The notes under the pieces are model-generated. The model saw only the letters and a program-made list of their open reading frames with translations. It made no database searches and was not told the DNA's origin. Of a stretch of 64,000 nucleotides of DNA, positions 8,812 through 16,408 are shown piece after piece. The position numbers and the translations under genes are program-made. Origin of the DNA: an uncultured Rhodospirillaceae bacterium (lineage in GTDB: Bacteria; Pseudomonadota; Alphaproteobacteria; Rhodospirillales; Magnetospirillaceae). Every line of letters begins with the position of its first letter. The first letter of the stretch is position 1. The stretch lies in the NCBI GenBank assembly GCA_903901915.1, contig CAIUSV010000084.1, positions 1 to 64,000 on the forward strand, read 5' to 3'.

Positions 8812-9801
8812 ATGGATCTGTCCACTCGCTATCTCGGCTTGACCCTCAAGAACCCGCTGGTGGTTTCGGCGTCTCCCCTGGGACTTGATATCGGCAATAT
8901 CCGAAAGCTTGAGGATCACGGCGCCGCGGCGATCGTTCTGCCCTCGATCTTCCAGGAGGATATCGAGAACGAGATCGAAGAGATCGAACGTCTGGCCGTC
9001 GAGGGCAATTCCGAGGCGCTTTCCTATTTTCCGTCCGGTTTGGCCGACAATGTCGGCCCCGGGAACTACCTCAACCTGATTCGTCGCGCCCGCGCCGCCG
9101 TGGACATGCCGGTGATCGCCAGCCTGAACGGAACCTCCCGCGACGGCTGGATCGATTATGCCCGGCAGATTCAGGAGGCTGGCGCCAGCGCCCTCGAACT
9201 CAACGTATATTTTCTGCCCACCGACCTGACGTTGTCCGGTGACGAGGTCGAAGCCCGTTATGTCGATATCCTGAGCGCGGTCAAGCGGGAGGTTTCCATC
9301 CCGGTGGCCATGAAGCTTAGCCCGTTCTTCAGTTCGGTCGGCAACATGGTTCAGCGTCTGGATGCCGCCGGAGCCGACGGCTTCGTGCTGTTCAACCGCT
9401 TTTATCAGCCCGACATCGACCTGGAGGATCTGGCGCTGGTTCGTGATCTCAAGCTCAGCAACCGCGGTGAAATCCGTCTGCCGTTGTTGTGGATCGCGGC
9501 GCTGGCCGGCAAGGTCAAGGGGTCGATCGCCGCCAGTTCCGGCGTTCAGAGTTCGGCCGAGGTGATGAAGTACCTGTTTGTCGGCGCCGACGTGGTGATG
9601 ACGACGTCGGCGCTGATGCGTCACGGCATCGACTACATGAAGACCCTGCATGACGGGCTGGTGGCCGACCTCAATGTTCGCGAGGTCCAAAGCCTTGCCG
9701 AGATACGCGGCCGCATGAGCCGTGCCGCCATCGGTGGCCAGACGGCCTATGATCGGGTGAACTACATCCGGATTCTCAGGGGAGGGCAGCTCCAGGGATA
9801 A
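8812..9801 (+). CDS. Dihydroorotate dehydrogenase-like FMN protein (not a standard PyrD)
   Basis: A 329-residue TIM-barrel protein with the class 1 DHODH-like start YLGLTLKNPLVVSASPLG and a C-terminal phosphate-binding part (SSGVQSSAEVMKYLFVGADVV). The active-site segment that reads like NLSCPN in true class 1 enzymes is ELNVYFLPTD here, with no catalytic Cys or Ser at that place. It is therefore unlikely to make orotate. Close relatives are annotated as DHODH-like proteins of unknown substrate, often in anaerobes or near pyruvate:ferredoxin oxidoreductase. AGGAAG lies about 9 bases before the ATG. It probably binds FMN; its electron donor and acceptor are unknown. Confidence 0.75.
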   Translation: MDLSTRYLGLTLKNPLVVSASPLGLDIGNIRKLEDHGAAAIVLPSIFQEDIENEIEEIERLAVEGNSEALSYFPSGLADNVGPGNYLNLIRRARAAVDMPVIASLNGTSRDGWIDYARQIQEAGASALELNVYFLPTDLTLSGDEVEARYVDILSAVKREVSIPVAMKLSPFFSSVGNMVQRLDAAGADGFVLFNRFYQPDIDLEDLALVRDLKLSNRGEIRLPLLWIAALAGKVKGSIAASSGVQSSAEVMKYLFVGADVVMTTSALMRHGIDYMKTLHDGLVADLNVREVQSLAEIRGRMSRAAIGGQTAYDRVNYIRILRGGQLQG

Positions 9802-9829
9802 TTCCCGTGTTCCCCGGGCTTGAGGTACT

Positions 9830-11656
9830 GTGGGAATCGTACCGGTCGTTTCGCCCGGCGCGATGGACTTCAAGCCGTGGGACCCGAGGGACATGACGGT
9901 CGAGCAGGGAATCGCGTTTGCCATCCTGATCGGAACCATTGCGTTATTCGCGATGGACAAGCTGCGTTACGATCTGGTGGCCATGCTGTCCCTGTCGGCC
10001 GGCCTGGTGTCGGGGCTGGTTCCCCCCGACCGGGCGTTCCACGGCTTCAGCGATCCGGTGGTGGTGGTGGTGGCGGCCGCATTGGTGGTGAGCGCCGGCA
10101 TCGAACGATCCGGGATCGTCGAACGGCTGGCGCGGCCCTTGGGTCGGTTCAAGTCGCCCGATGCGCTCATCGGCACCTTGTGCGCCCTGGTGATGGTGCT
10201 GTCGGCCTTCATGAAGAATATCGGGGCGTTGGCCATCTTCATTCCGCTGGCGATGCGGTTGGCCCGCACCAACAATATTCCGGCCTCGCAGGTTCTGATG
10301 CCGTTGTCGTTCGCCTCCCTGGTGGGCGGATTGATGACCCTGATCGGCACGTCTCCCAACATCATCGTTTCGCGGGTGAGGGAGGATCTGACCGGCCATC
10401 CTTACAGCATGTTCGATTTCACTCCGGTGGGGCTGGGGATCTGCCTGTGCGCGATCGCCTTCCTGACCTTCGCCTGGCGGGTGCTGCCGCGTGAACGCCA
10501 GGGGACCGCCTCGGCGGGCGACGGCTTTCGGATCGAGGACTATCTGGCCGAGGTGCGCATCTTGGCGCAGTCACCCTTGATCGGCGCCACCGTGCTTGAT
10601 CTGGAGCAACTGTTCAGCGGCGGCGCGCTGACCGTCGCCGCCATCGTCCGCGACCAGGGGCATCGCTATGTTCCGGGCGGAAACTGGGTGTTTTCCGAGA
10701 ACGATATCCTGGTGATCGAGGGTGATCCGGTCGCCATCAAGCCGCTGCTGGATTCCGCTGGGCTGGCAATGGTCGGGGGCAGCCTCGATCTTGCCGGCGA
10801 GACGCTGTCGGTGATGGAAGCCGTGGTGATGCCAAACTCGCTGTTGGTGGGCACCACCACCGCCCAGAACGCATTGCGCCGGCAATACGGTATCGCCGTC
10901 CTGGCCATCAGCCGTGGCGGTCGGCATCTGGTCGAACGGTTGCGGCAGATCGAATTTTTGGCTGGCGACGTGCTGGTGGTCGAGGGGGCAAGCGACGCCT
11001 TGCCCAAGACCCTGTCCCGGCTGGGCTGCCTGCCCCTGGCCCAGCGCAACATCCGGCTGGCCAGCCGTTCAAGCGCCGTGATGCCGGTGCTTATCGCCTT
11101 GGCCGCCATGGTCATGGTCGCGGTGGGGGTGTTGCCGGTGGCCCCGGCATTTTTTCTGGCCGCCATCGCCATGGTGTTGTCCCGTTGTCTGCCGTTGCGC
11201 GAAGCCTATGAGGCAATCCATTGGCCGATCATCGTCATGCTGGGCGGGTTGATCCCGATCAGTGATGCCATCCGAAGCACCGGCGCCTCGGATCTGCTGG
11301 CGGGGTGGCTGGCCATCGCCGCTTCGCAGGTACCTTCGGCGGTCGCCGTCGGCCTGGTGTTGCTGGCGTCGATGCTGTTGGCGCCGTTTCTGCACCATGC
11401 CGCCACGGTGTTGTTGATGGGGCCGGTGGCGGCGGGGATGGCGGCCAAGCTGGGGTTGGCCATGGATCCGTTCCTGATGGCGGTGGCGGTGGGAGCCGCG
11501 TGCGATTTTCTTACCCCCATCGGCCATCAGTGCAACACCCTGGTGATGGGCGTGGGCGGCTATCGCTTCGGCGATTACTGGCGGCTAGGCCTGCCGCTCA
11601 GCACTATCGTCGTGGTGGTCGGCACCGCGCTGGTGCTGACCGTCTGGCCCCTGTAA
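9830..11656 (+). CDS. SLC13-family permease with two central TrkA-C domains
   Basis: 608 residues in the DASS/ArsB-type layout: a first block of membrane segments (residues about 25-200), a soluble insert of two RCK_C/TrkA-C-like modules (about 225-410; marks VRDQGHRYVPGGNWVF and ISRGGRHLVERL), then a second block of membrane segments. The paired loops GTSPNIIVSRV and FLTPIGHQCNTLVMGVGGY match the ion/substrate signatures of SLC13 transporters, which carry dicarboxylates or sulfate with sodium. The GTG start at 9830 has GAGGT five bases upstream; ATG at 9893 is possible. It is 28 bases after the DHODH-like gene, so likely cotranscribed. Confidence 0.85.
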   Translation: MGIVPVVSPGAMDFKPWDPRDMTVEQGIAFAILIGTIALFAMDKLRYDLVAMLSLSAGLVSGLVPPDRAFHGFSDPVVVVVAAALVVSAGIERSGIVERLARPLGRFKSPDALIGTLCALVMVLSAFMKNIGALAIFIPLAMRLARTNNIPASQVLMPLSFASLVGGLMTLIGTSPNIIVSRVREDLTGHPYSMFDFTPVGLGICLCAIAFLTFAWRVLPRERQGTASAGDGFRIEDYLAEVRILAQSPLIGATVLDLEQLFSGGALTVAAIVRDQGHRYVPGGNWVFSENDILVIEGDPVAIKPLLDSAGLAMVGGSLDLAGETLSVMEAVVMPNSLLVGTTTAQNALRRQYGIAVLAISRGGRHLVERLRQIEFLAGDVLVVEGASDALPKTLSRLGCLPLAQRNIRLASRSSAVMPVLIALAAMVMVAVGVLPVAPAFFLAAIAMVLSRCLPLREAYEAIHWPIIVMLGGLIPISDAIRSTGASDLLAGWLAIAASQVPSAVAVGLVLLASMLLAPFLHHAATVLLMGPVAAGMAAKLGLAMDPFLMAVAVGAACDFLTPIGHQCNTLVMGVGGYRFGDYWRLGLPLSTIVVVVGTALVLTVWPL

Positions 11657-11677
11657 TGACGCGGCAGGCGGCGGCGG

Positions 11678-12151
11678 CTAGTCCAGGGAGGAAGAGCCGG
11701 ACGCGAAGCCCGTCGGGGCGACGATATGAGCCCCCGAGCCGGTCTCGGCGGCGTGGCGGCTGAGGCCGTCCAGGACGGCGGGAACCAATGTCTTGATCGA
11801 GATCGGCTGTGGTACGCAGGCGGTCGCTCCCGCCCTTGTCGCCCGCTTGACCACCCAGGCGTCGTGCCAATCCTCGTCGTCGGGATCGGTAAGAATGATG
11901 ATCGGGACGTTACGATTTCTCCCGGCGTGGCCGTCGCGGATCTGCCGGACATGGTCCAGGGCGGATTCGCCATCGATGATGTATTCCATGATCAGTAAAT
12001 CAATGTCCGATGTACGTAATACAGCCCAGACATCGTCATAAGAAATAGCTTCGGTAACGCGATGTATACCTGCAGATGACAGAATGATACGGGTCAGCTG
12101 TCGCAATAACTCGTCCCGTTCTGCGATCAGAATGTGATTGGTTTCCAGCAC
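11678..12151 (-). CDS. Receiver-domain protein lacking the phosphoacceptor Asp and the conserved Lys
   Basis: 157 residues, a stand-alone receiver fold with no output domain. The strand that normally ends in the phosphorylated Asp reads LLIMEYIIDG, with Glu in its place. The conserved Lys-Pro pair near the end is replaced by Gln-Pro in CVPQPIS. The Thr position is kept (IIILTDPDDEDW). The Asp to Glu change could mimic a permanently phosphorylated state, so a phosphorylation-independent adaptor is likely. The GTG start at 12151 has GAGGTGA upstream. It follows the HD-GYP gene on the same strand with a 100-base gap. Confidence 0.75.
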   Translation of the reverse strand: MLETNHILIAERDELLRQLTRIILSSAGIHRVTEAISYDDVWAVLRTSDIDLLIMEYIIDGESALDHVRQIRDGHAGRNRNVPIIILTDPDDEDWHDAWVVKRATRAGATACVPQPISIKTLVPAVLDGLSRHAAETGSGAHIVAPTGFASGSSSLD

Positions 12152-12251
12152 GACTCACCTCGTTCGCGATAAAATATTGGCAGGAACGCATCATGCTGCG
12201 TCGCACAATAATTTGGTATGGCGTCGAGTCGGTATGCCTTGGCTATTCGCT

Positions 12252-13349
12252 TCAGTGGACGATCACGGTATCGGCGGCGTCGAGCAGCATCTCCCGAAAC
12301 GTGACCAGCAAATGCACGTCCAGCGCCGATGCCATTTCGCCATACATCAGCGACAGCGCCTTTTCGGGAGACATCGCCGATTTGTACGGCCGCCGATCGG
12401 TCAGCGCGCCGAAGATGTCGACGATCGACGCCATTCTCGCCAGGTCGCTTATCTTGCCGTTACGCAATCCGTGGGGATAACCCGAGCCGTCTATCTTCTC
12501 GTGATGTTGTTTGGCGATGGTCATCACCGCATGGGGGAGGGAGGTGTGGCGGTAGAGATAGTCCACCGTCTTGGGAACGTGGGTCTTGATGACGTCCCAT
12601 TCCCTGGGAGAAAGAGAGCCGGGCTTGTTCAGTACCGAGTACGGAATCGCCGTCTTGCCGATGTCGTGGAGCAGGCCGCCGACCGACAACACCAGCACTT
12701 CCTTCTGCGTCAGGCCGATGGCGTTGCCGAACATGGCCAGGAAGGTCGCTACCCGCAAGGAATGGACATAGGTGTAATTGTCGTGATCGCGCACGCCGTC
12801 GAGAATGGCTCTGTGATCGTTGCGCGAGACCGCCTCGACCAGAAGGCCGCATGCCTCGGTGAGGGAAGGGTAGTCGACCGGTTCTCCGCTCATCAGTGTG
12901 TCCGATATGTCGGTGAAGACGGAGACGGTCTTGCACAGCGCGTCCTTTTGGCCTGGAGGCAGATCGTTCCAGGACGCTTCCACCGTCCGGTTGGACAGCC
13001 GGGAAACGGCGCGGAGCAGGCTTCGCGGCCAGAAGGGACGCTGCAGGATGACGTCGGCATCGACCTCGCGCGCGGTCATCGCGAGGTCGGCCGAGGCGAG
13101 AATGAGGGGAACGGCGCGCAGCGCATCGATCCGGCGGATTTTACCGATCAGTTCGCCTCCTCGGCTGCTTTCGTCGACGACGATGACCCTCGGTCGTGCG
13201 GTGGGCAGGAACGCCATCGCTTCGCCGGGATCGCGAAACAGCGCGACCGGATAGCGGGACGCCAGGATGCGTCCCTCATCGCTCAGGCGTTCGGCATTGC
13301 TGTCGATGACGGCAACCAGCATGGAGTCATGATCAGGATCAGGGGGCAT
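12252..13349 (-). CDS. HD-GYP cyclic di-GMP phosphodiesterase with degenerate N-terminal receiver
   Basis: About 365 residues. Residues 12-130 look like a receiver (VAVIDSNAERL, RVIVVDESSRGG, VILQRPFWPRS) with partly lost key residues. From about 190 there is an HD-GYP domain: HSLRVATFLAMF, GGLLHDIGK with the HD pair near residue 228, the LNKPGSLSPREW helix and HHEKIDGSGYPHGL with the GYP signature. These support hydrolysis of c-di-GMP to pGpG or GMP, and the site looks intact. The ATG at 13349 has AGAGG 10 bases upstream; a longer reading frame begins at 13433 but lacks a good ribosome site. Confidence 0.88.
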   Translation of the reverse strand: MPPDPDHDSMLVAVIDSNAERLSDEGRILASRYPVALFRDPGEAMAFLPTARPRVIVVDESSRGGELIGKIRRIDALRAVPLILASADLAMTAREVDADVILQRPFWPRSLLRAVSRLSNRTVEASWNDLPPGQKDALCKTVSVFTDISDTLMSGEPVDYPSLTEACGLLVEAVSRNDHRAILDGVRDHDNYTYVHSLRVATFLAMFGNAIGLTQKEVLVLSVGGLLHDIGKTAIPYSVLNKPGSLSPREWDVIKTHVPKTVDYLYRHTSLPHAVMTIAKQHHEKIDGSGYPHGLRNGKISDLARMASIVDIFGALTDRRPYKSAMSPEKALSLMYGEMASALDVHLLVTFREMLLDAADTVIVH

Positions 13350-13440
13350 GCCGCTCAACCTCTTTCTTGCCGACCGGCACACCCCCGGCCTGTCGTCAGG
13401 ATGGGGCGGCGTCATACCGCCATCGCAGTCCACGCGGGGA

Positions 13441-13623
13441 TCAAGGACCCGGACGGCATCGCAGGATCATTTGGCGGATTCTCGTGCTGTACCGGATGAT
13501 GTCCTCGGCACTCGGTTCCTCCGATGTTGCCGTCTCTCCGGTGGTGGAGGTGGCCAACAGCGCCTCATTCACAAGAGCGGCGTCGAGATGGCGGATCGCG
13601 GTCGGGTGCGGCGTCACGGGCAT
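13441..13623 (-). CDS. Small hypothetical protein coupled to the degenerate hemerythrin gene
   Basis: 60 codons, starting at ATG 13623 inside the last codons of the upstream gene (10-base overlap). AAGGAGAG lies 7 bases before the ATG, an excellent ribosome binding site, which is why I accept this short frame. The product (starts MPVTPHPTAIRHLDAAL, ends RQMILRCRPGP) is soluble, partly helical and has no family I recognise. Its overlap with the hemerythrin-like gene suggests it is made in step with that protein. Confidence 0.5.
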   Translation of the reverse strand: MPVTPHPTAIRHLDAALVNEALLATSTTGETATSEEPSAEDIIRYSTRIRQMILRCRPGP

Positions 13624-14078
13624 GACGGCTCTCCTTCACGGTCCGGCGCGCAGCCGGGACGGGGCGCGACGATCCACGGGCTTTCGTAATCCCGATCGCC
13701 AGCGACGCATTGACGCGATATGTCCAATCTGTCCGTCAACATATCAACCGTCAGCAGGGTTGATATCTCCTCCAGCGCGGAGATAAGTCCGGATTTGTCG
13801 TACCCATGGCGCGTGAACTCGTATAGGTTAAATGCAAAATCATCAATTATTGTATTGTCGAAGCCGTGGCCAATATAGATAAATGCTGTGCATTCTATGA
13901 ATGTGTGTATCGCGCACAGGTCGCATAGTTCGTCAATGCGCAGGCTGATCGCTGATTTGCTTGATCCCGTCTCGATTGAGACTATCAAGTCATTGATGCA
14001 TTCCGATATCTCGCGATGTATGCCGTCGATGTCGGAATGGCCGGTGTCATATGTCGCCAACGAGCGCAGGCGTCCCAT
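13614..14078 (-). CDS. Degenerate bacteriohemerythrin-like protein
   Basis: About 154 residues. The N-terminal part fits the hemerythrin repeat: DTGHSDIDGIHREI carries the helix A His, and AIHTFIECTAF carries the HxxxE of helix B. The helix C HxxxH is absent (the segment reads IIDDFAFNLYEF), and no HxxxxD of helix D is recognisable. Only about half the di-iron ligands remain, so oxygen binding in the usual way is doubtful. It may bind one metal or act only as a scaffold. The start at ATG 14078 has GGAG 7 bases upstream; ATG 14093 lacks one. It is followed in overlap by a 60-codon gene. Confidence 0.65.
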   Translation of the reverse strand: MGRLRSLATYDTGHSDIDGIHREISECINDLIVSIETGSSKSAISLRIDELCDLCAIHTFIECTAFIYIGHGFDNTIIDDFAFNLYEFTRHGYDKSGLISALEEISTLLTVDMLTDRLDISRQCVAGDRDYESPWIVAPRPGCAPDREGEPSCP

Positions 14079-14118
14079 CGCGTTTCTCCACATTTCTGAT
14101 CATTTGAGGGGGGGCGGC

Positions 14119-14544
14119 CTATAGTCCGGCCCGAAGTTCGATCTGGTCGACCAGCCAGGCACCCAGCGGCAAGGCCTTGTTGCGCGAGGATTTCCGCCAG
14201 GCGAGGGTGGCGCGTTCGCGAATGCGGCCGACGTCGCCGTCGGGAGCCAGGCTCCGTGAGGTGCGGTGGTTGATCTCGATCAGCGTCTCGATGTCGGCAT
14301 CGACGACACCGCGGCCGCATTTGCGCAATGTCGCCATGATGAAGTCGCTGGTGCGATGGTCGAAAAGGTCCCAGCGGTTTCGCCGGGACGCGTCGATCAA
14401 GGCGCGCCAGAGGCGGTAGTTGCCGTCAAGGGCCGACAGAAAGGCGTCGGCGCTGGCGGCGTCGCCGAGGCGGTCGGCGGCCTCGGCCAGGGCGGCGACG
14501 CTGCTTTCCTCGAGACTCAGGCGGATGGGAAGGGTCGATTGCAA
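14119..14544 (-). CDS. FlaF-like protein (possible flagellin synthesis regulator relative)
   Basis: 141 residues beginning at TTG 14544, with GGGAG 9 bases upstream; no earlier ATG is available. The middle (ALDGNYRLWRALID) and the LIEINHRTSRSL segment resemble the NRRxWxAL and LIEINRxIMxGL blocks of alphaproteobacterial FlaF, which helps control flagellin translation or secretion. The C-terminal extension of about 40 residues (RERATLAWRKSSRN onward) is not FlaF-like. No flagellin or flbT gene is next to it, so the call is tentative. It is 40 bases upstream of the degenerate hemerythrin gene on the same strand. Confidence 0.45.
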   Translation of the reverse strand: MQSTLPIRLSLEESSVAALAEAADRLGDAASADAFLSALDGNYRLWRALIDASRRNRWDLFDHRTSDFIMATLRKCGRGVVDADIETLIEINHRTSRSLAPDGDVGRIRERATLAWRKSSRNKALPLGAWLVDQIELRAGL

Positions 14545-14858
14545 GGCGGTTCTCCCGGCGCAATGGTTTGCCAGTACTTCTTTCGTCCGCTACGGCCGTG
14601 GGAGGGACATAGGAAGGAGGCTGGCAATGCCTGTTGTCGCGATCTTATGGGGAGGGGCCGGGCGGCCTCAATCGACGCCGACAGTTATACGTTGGTTATA
14701 TGTCATCTATCTTATGTGGCTGCCGGGGCTAGTCCTTGATCCCCATTATCTAACCATACCCACAGGAATACCCATAAATGGACAAAATTTTGTCTTGATG
14801 TTGAATTGTGCGCTGCAATACTAGAGCGCGGGGATCAATCGCTAGAGAGAAAAACGCC
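14545..14858. other. AT-richer intergenic region between the divergent FlaF-like and LuxR genes
   Basis: This stretch of about 314 bases is noticeably richer in A+T than its surroundings and contains no credible gene. Near 14756-14776 there are two direct heptamers, TACCCAC and TACCCAT, which match the NarL-type heptamer pattern (TACYYMT) and lie about 90 bases before the LuxR gene. Near 14729 CTAGTCC matches one half of the 16-bp palindrome found elsewhere in this window. These are suggestive binding sites only. Confidence 0.35.
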
Positions 14859-15146
14859 ATGTCCTCAGGACATGACATTACAGAACTGGCCCGTGCCCGG
14901 TTGACCAAGGCCGAAATTCAGGTGGCGTTTCTCGTGGGGGAAGGGTTTTCCACAAAGGAGATCGCGCGCCGTTTATCTGTCTCTCCTGAGACCATAAACA
15001 TTCACCGCAAGCACATCAGGAAAAAATTGGGTATCACCGACCGGAGCGCCAATCTGTATTCGTATCTGATGGCGAGACATGTGTTGCCCCAGGATAGCCG
15101 CGAGAGCCATCAGTTGGATCTGTTTCCCCAGGCGCAAGGACTCTGA
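14859..15146 (+). CDS. Short LuxR/NarL-type DNA-binding protein (HTH only)
   Basis: 95 residues, almost all a GerE/LuxR helix-turn-helix: LTKAEIQVAFLVGEGFSTKEIARRL and VSPETINIHRKHIRKKLGI. There is no receiver or ligand domain; about 20 residues precede the HTH and a short tail follows. The recognition part is nearly identical to that of the convergent LuxR-hemerythrin protein 35 bases downstream, so both probably read the same DNA site. It could be a constitutive binder, a competitor or a heterodimer partner. I choose ATG 14859; GAGAGA lies upstream but no strong ribosome site is visible. Confidence 0.8.
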   Translation: MSSGHDITELARARLTKAEIQVAFLVGEGFSTKEIARRLSVSPETINIHRKHIRKKLGITDRSANLYSYLMARHVLPQDSRESHQLDLFPQAQGL

Positions 15147-15180
15147 TGGTCCCGTCCGGGCGGCCGTTTCCGGCCCGCGG

Positions 15181-15759
15181 TTATCGTGCGCGCAGATACT
15201 CGGCGAACGCCGGATCGGTATTGAGCAAGTGGCCGACGAGCTCGTTGAGCATGAAATTGATGGTGTCGATGGGGGCGACACCGCCGCCGCGATGGCGGCC
15301 GATGGTGGCCAGGCAGCGATCGAGAAGCTGATTGTGCCATTCGGCATGGATGTCCGCTTGGGGAAAGCCGGACGCCCTCATCTCCGCATCCTGACTCGAG
15401 AACATTATGTCCATGGCATGGAACAGCAAGGCGCTTGTATCCATGCCATAGAGTGTACACGGATCATTTTCGCGGTCGCTGCCTTGATGGTCGATTATGC
15501 CCAAGTCATGGTCATGGGTTGCTTGCATAATTCGATCGAGGCGGGATGATAGGCATGTATCCCTGCCGCAAATCCCGAGTTTCTTTCGTATGTGTTTCCG
15601 GTGAACCTTGATGGTTTCCGGTGAAACCGACAGCCGCCGTGCTATTTCCTTGGTCGCCAGCCCCTGTCTTACCAGGAGCGCCACCCGCAGTTCCGCTATC
15701 GATAGTTGTGTTTCGGCTGCCGCATACCCTTCATGCGCCCCGTCGGCCATGCGTGCCAT
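15181..15759 (-). CDS. LuxR-type regulator fused to a hemerythrin-like domain
   Basis: 192 residues. Residues about 18-65 are a LuxR HTH (ELRVALLVRQGLATKEIARR, VSPETIKVHRKHIRKKLGI). Residues about 105-190 fit the back half of a bacteriohemerythrin: MFSSQDAEMRASGFP aligns with the usual HFxxEExxMxxxGYP, HAEWH is the helix C HxxxH, and GHLLNTDPAFAEYL is the helix D HxxxxD with the usual continuation. The helix B His and Glu are Met and Gln, and helix A is not clear, so the metal site is altered. A diiron, mononuclear or haem-free redox sensor on a DNA-binding head is inferred. A 16-bp palindrome lies 84 bases upstream, suggesting autoregulation. Confidence 0.75.
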   Translation of the reverse strand: MARMADGAHEGYAAAETQLSIAELRVALLVRQGLATKEIARRLSVSPETIKVHRKHIRKKLGICGRDTCLSSRLDRIMQATHDHDLGIIDHQGSDRENDPCTLYGMDTSALLFHAMDIMFSSQDAEMRASGFPQADIHAEWHNQLLDRCLATIGRHRGGGVAPIDTINFMLNELVGHLLNTDPAFAEYLRAR

Positions 15760-15842
15760 ACCCGCCCCCCCGCCCTATCTGAGAGTGCAAATATATAAAT
15801 GCTATCCCGCAATGAGTACAGCAGGCCGGTTTTGACGCGGAT

Positions 15843-15858
15843 AGTCCCAAACGGGACT
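15843..15858. promoter_or_regulatory. 16-bp palindrome, copy 1, upstream of the LuxR-hemerythrin gene
   Basis: The site reads AGTCCCAAACGGGACT, a 7-2-7 inverted repeat with one mismatch from the consensus AGTCCCAAATGGGACT. It lies 84 bases upstream of the start codon at 15759 (minus strand). The conserved AGTCCCA half faces that gene and is flanked by AT, as in several other copies. Confidence 0.7.
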
Positions 15859-15937
15859 GGCTATTTTACCAATTCTGTGATTCGCCGTGTGAGATTTCCG
15901 TGTTCCGCCGCCCGAATGCCCGATTGGGGCGAAACAC

Positions 15938-16261
15938 CTAGGCCGGCTTGGTGCCCCGAATTGGAGCAGTTGGCCCCCGGACCGAGGAGGGGCGCCGGCC
16001 GGCCGGGATGTCATCATTGGCCTGCGCCTTCTTGCGCACGACAAAGCCCTGCAAAGCCCAGCCCATCATATAGAGTGTCGTCGCGAAGAATAAGACGCCC
16101 GATGTGCCGAATACCAGTGCGCGACGAATAGCATCACTCGATGTGCCAAATATGCCAAGTGACCAGAGCATGGGGGTTGTGAATATTATGGAAACGCTTG
16201 CCGCGAGACCAAGTCGTGTCCAGCCGCTACTTTTTGTGATGGATGTGCCGCTATCCGCCAT
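15938..16261 (-). CDS. Small membrane protein with two predicted membrane segments
   Basis: About 107 residues with hydrophobic stretches at about residues 15-38 (LGLAASVSIIFTTPMLWSLG) and 45-75 (LVFGTSGVLFFATTLYMMGW), then a basic, Pro/Arg-rich cytoplasmic tail. I recognise no family. ATG 16261 is chosen; a TTG at 16276 is also open and neither has a convincing ribosome site. It lies between two copies of the 16-bp palindrome; the copy at 16341 sits 80 bases upstream and could drive this gene, the divergent receiver-HATPase gene, or both. Confidence 0.55.
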   Translation of the reverse strand: MADSGTSITKSSGWTRLGLAASVSIIFTTPMLWSLGIFGTSSDAIRRALVFGTSGVLFFATTLYMMGWALQGFVVRKKAQANDDIPAGRRPSSVRGPTAPIRGTKPA

Positions 16262-16340
16262 CGCCCGTCTTTGCAAGAAGTATGTTTTTTGCTAAGAATA
16301 ACAAGCGATTCAGGGTAGTTTGGCCGTTAATGATATTCCT

Positions 16341-16356
16341 AGTCCCAAATGGGATT
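16341..16356. promoter_or_regulatory. 16-bp palindrome, copy 2, between divergent signalling genes
   Basis: The site reads AGTCCCAAATGGGATT, one base from a perfect palindrome. It sits in the divergent region, 80 bases from the small membrane protein start (16261) and 53 bases before the receiver-HATPase start (16409). This is one of the best conserved copies in the window. Confidence 0.72.
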
Positions 16357-16408
16357 GGTGTAGTCGCCCTGGGTGGTGGAAAGCTTTGCCTATCGATTGG
16401 AGCAGGAC

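Noticed and set aside
12591-12606. GACGTCCCATTCCCTG, similar to half of the palindrome
   Set aside because: It lies inside the HD-GYP coding region, lacks the second half and the flanking A, and is explained by coding sequence.
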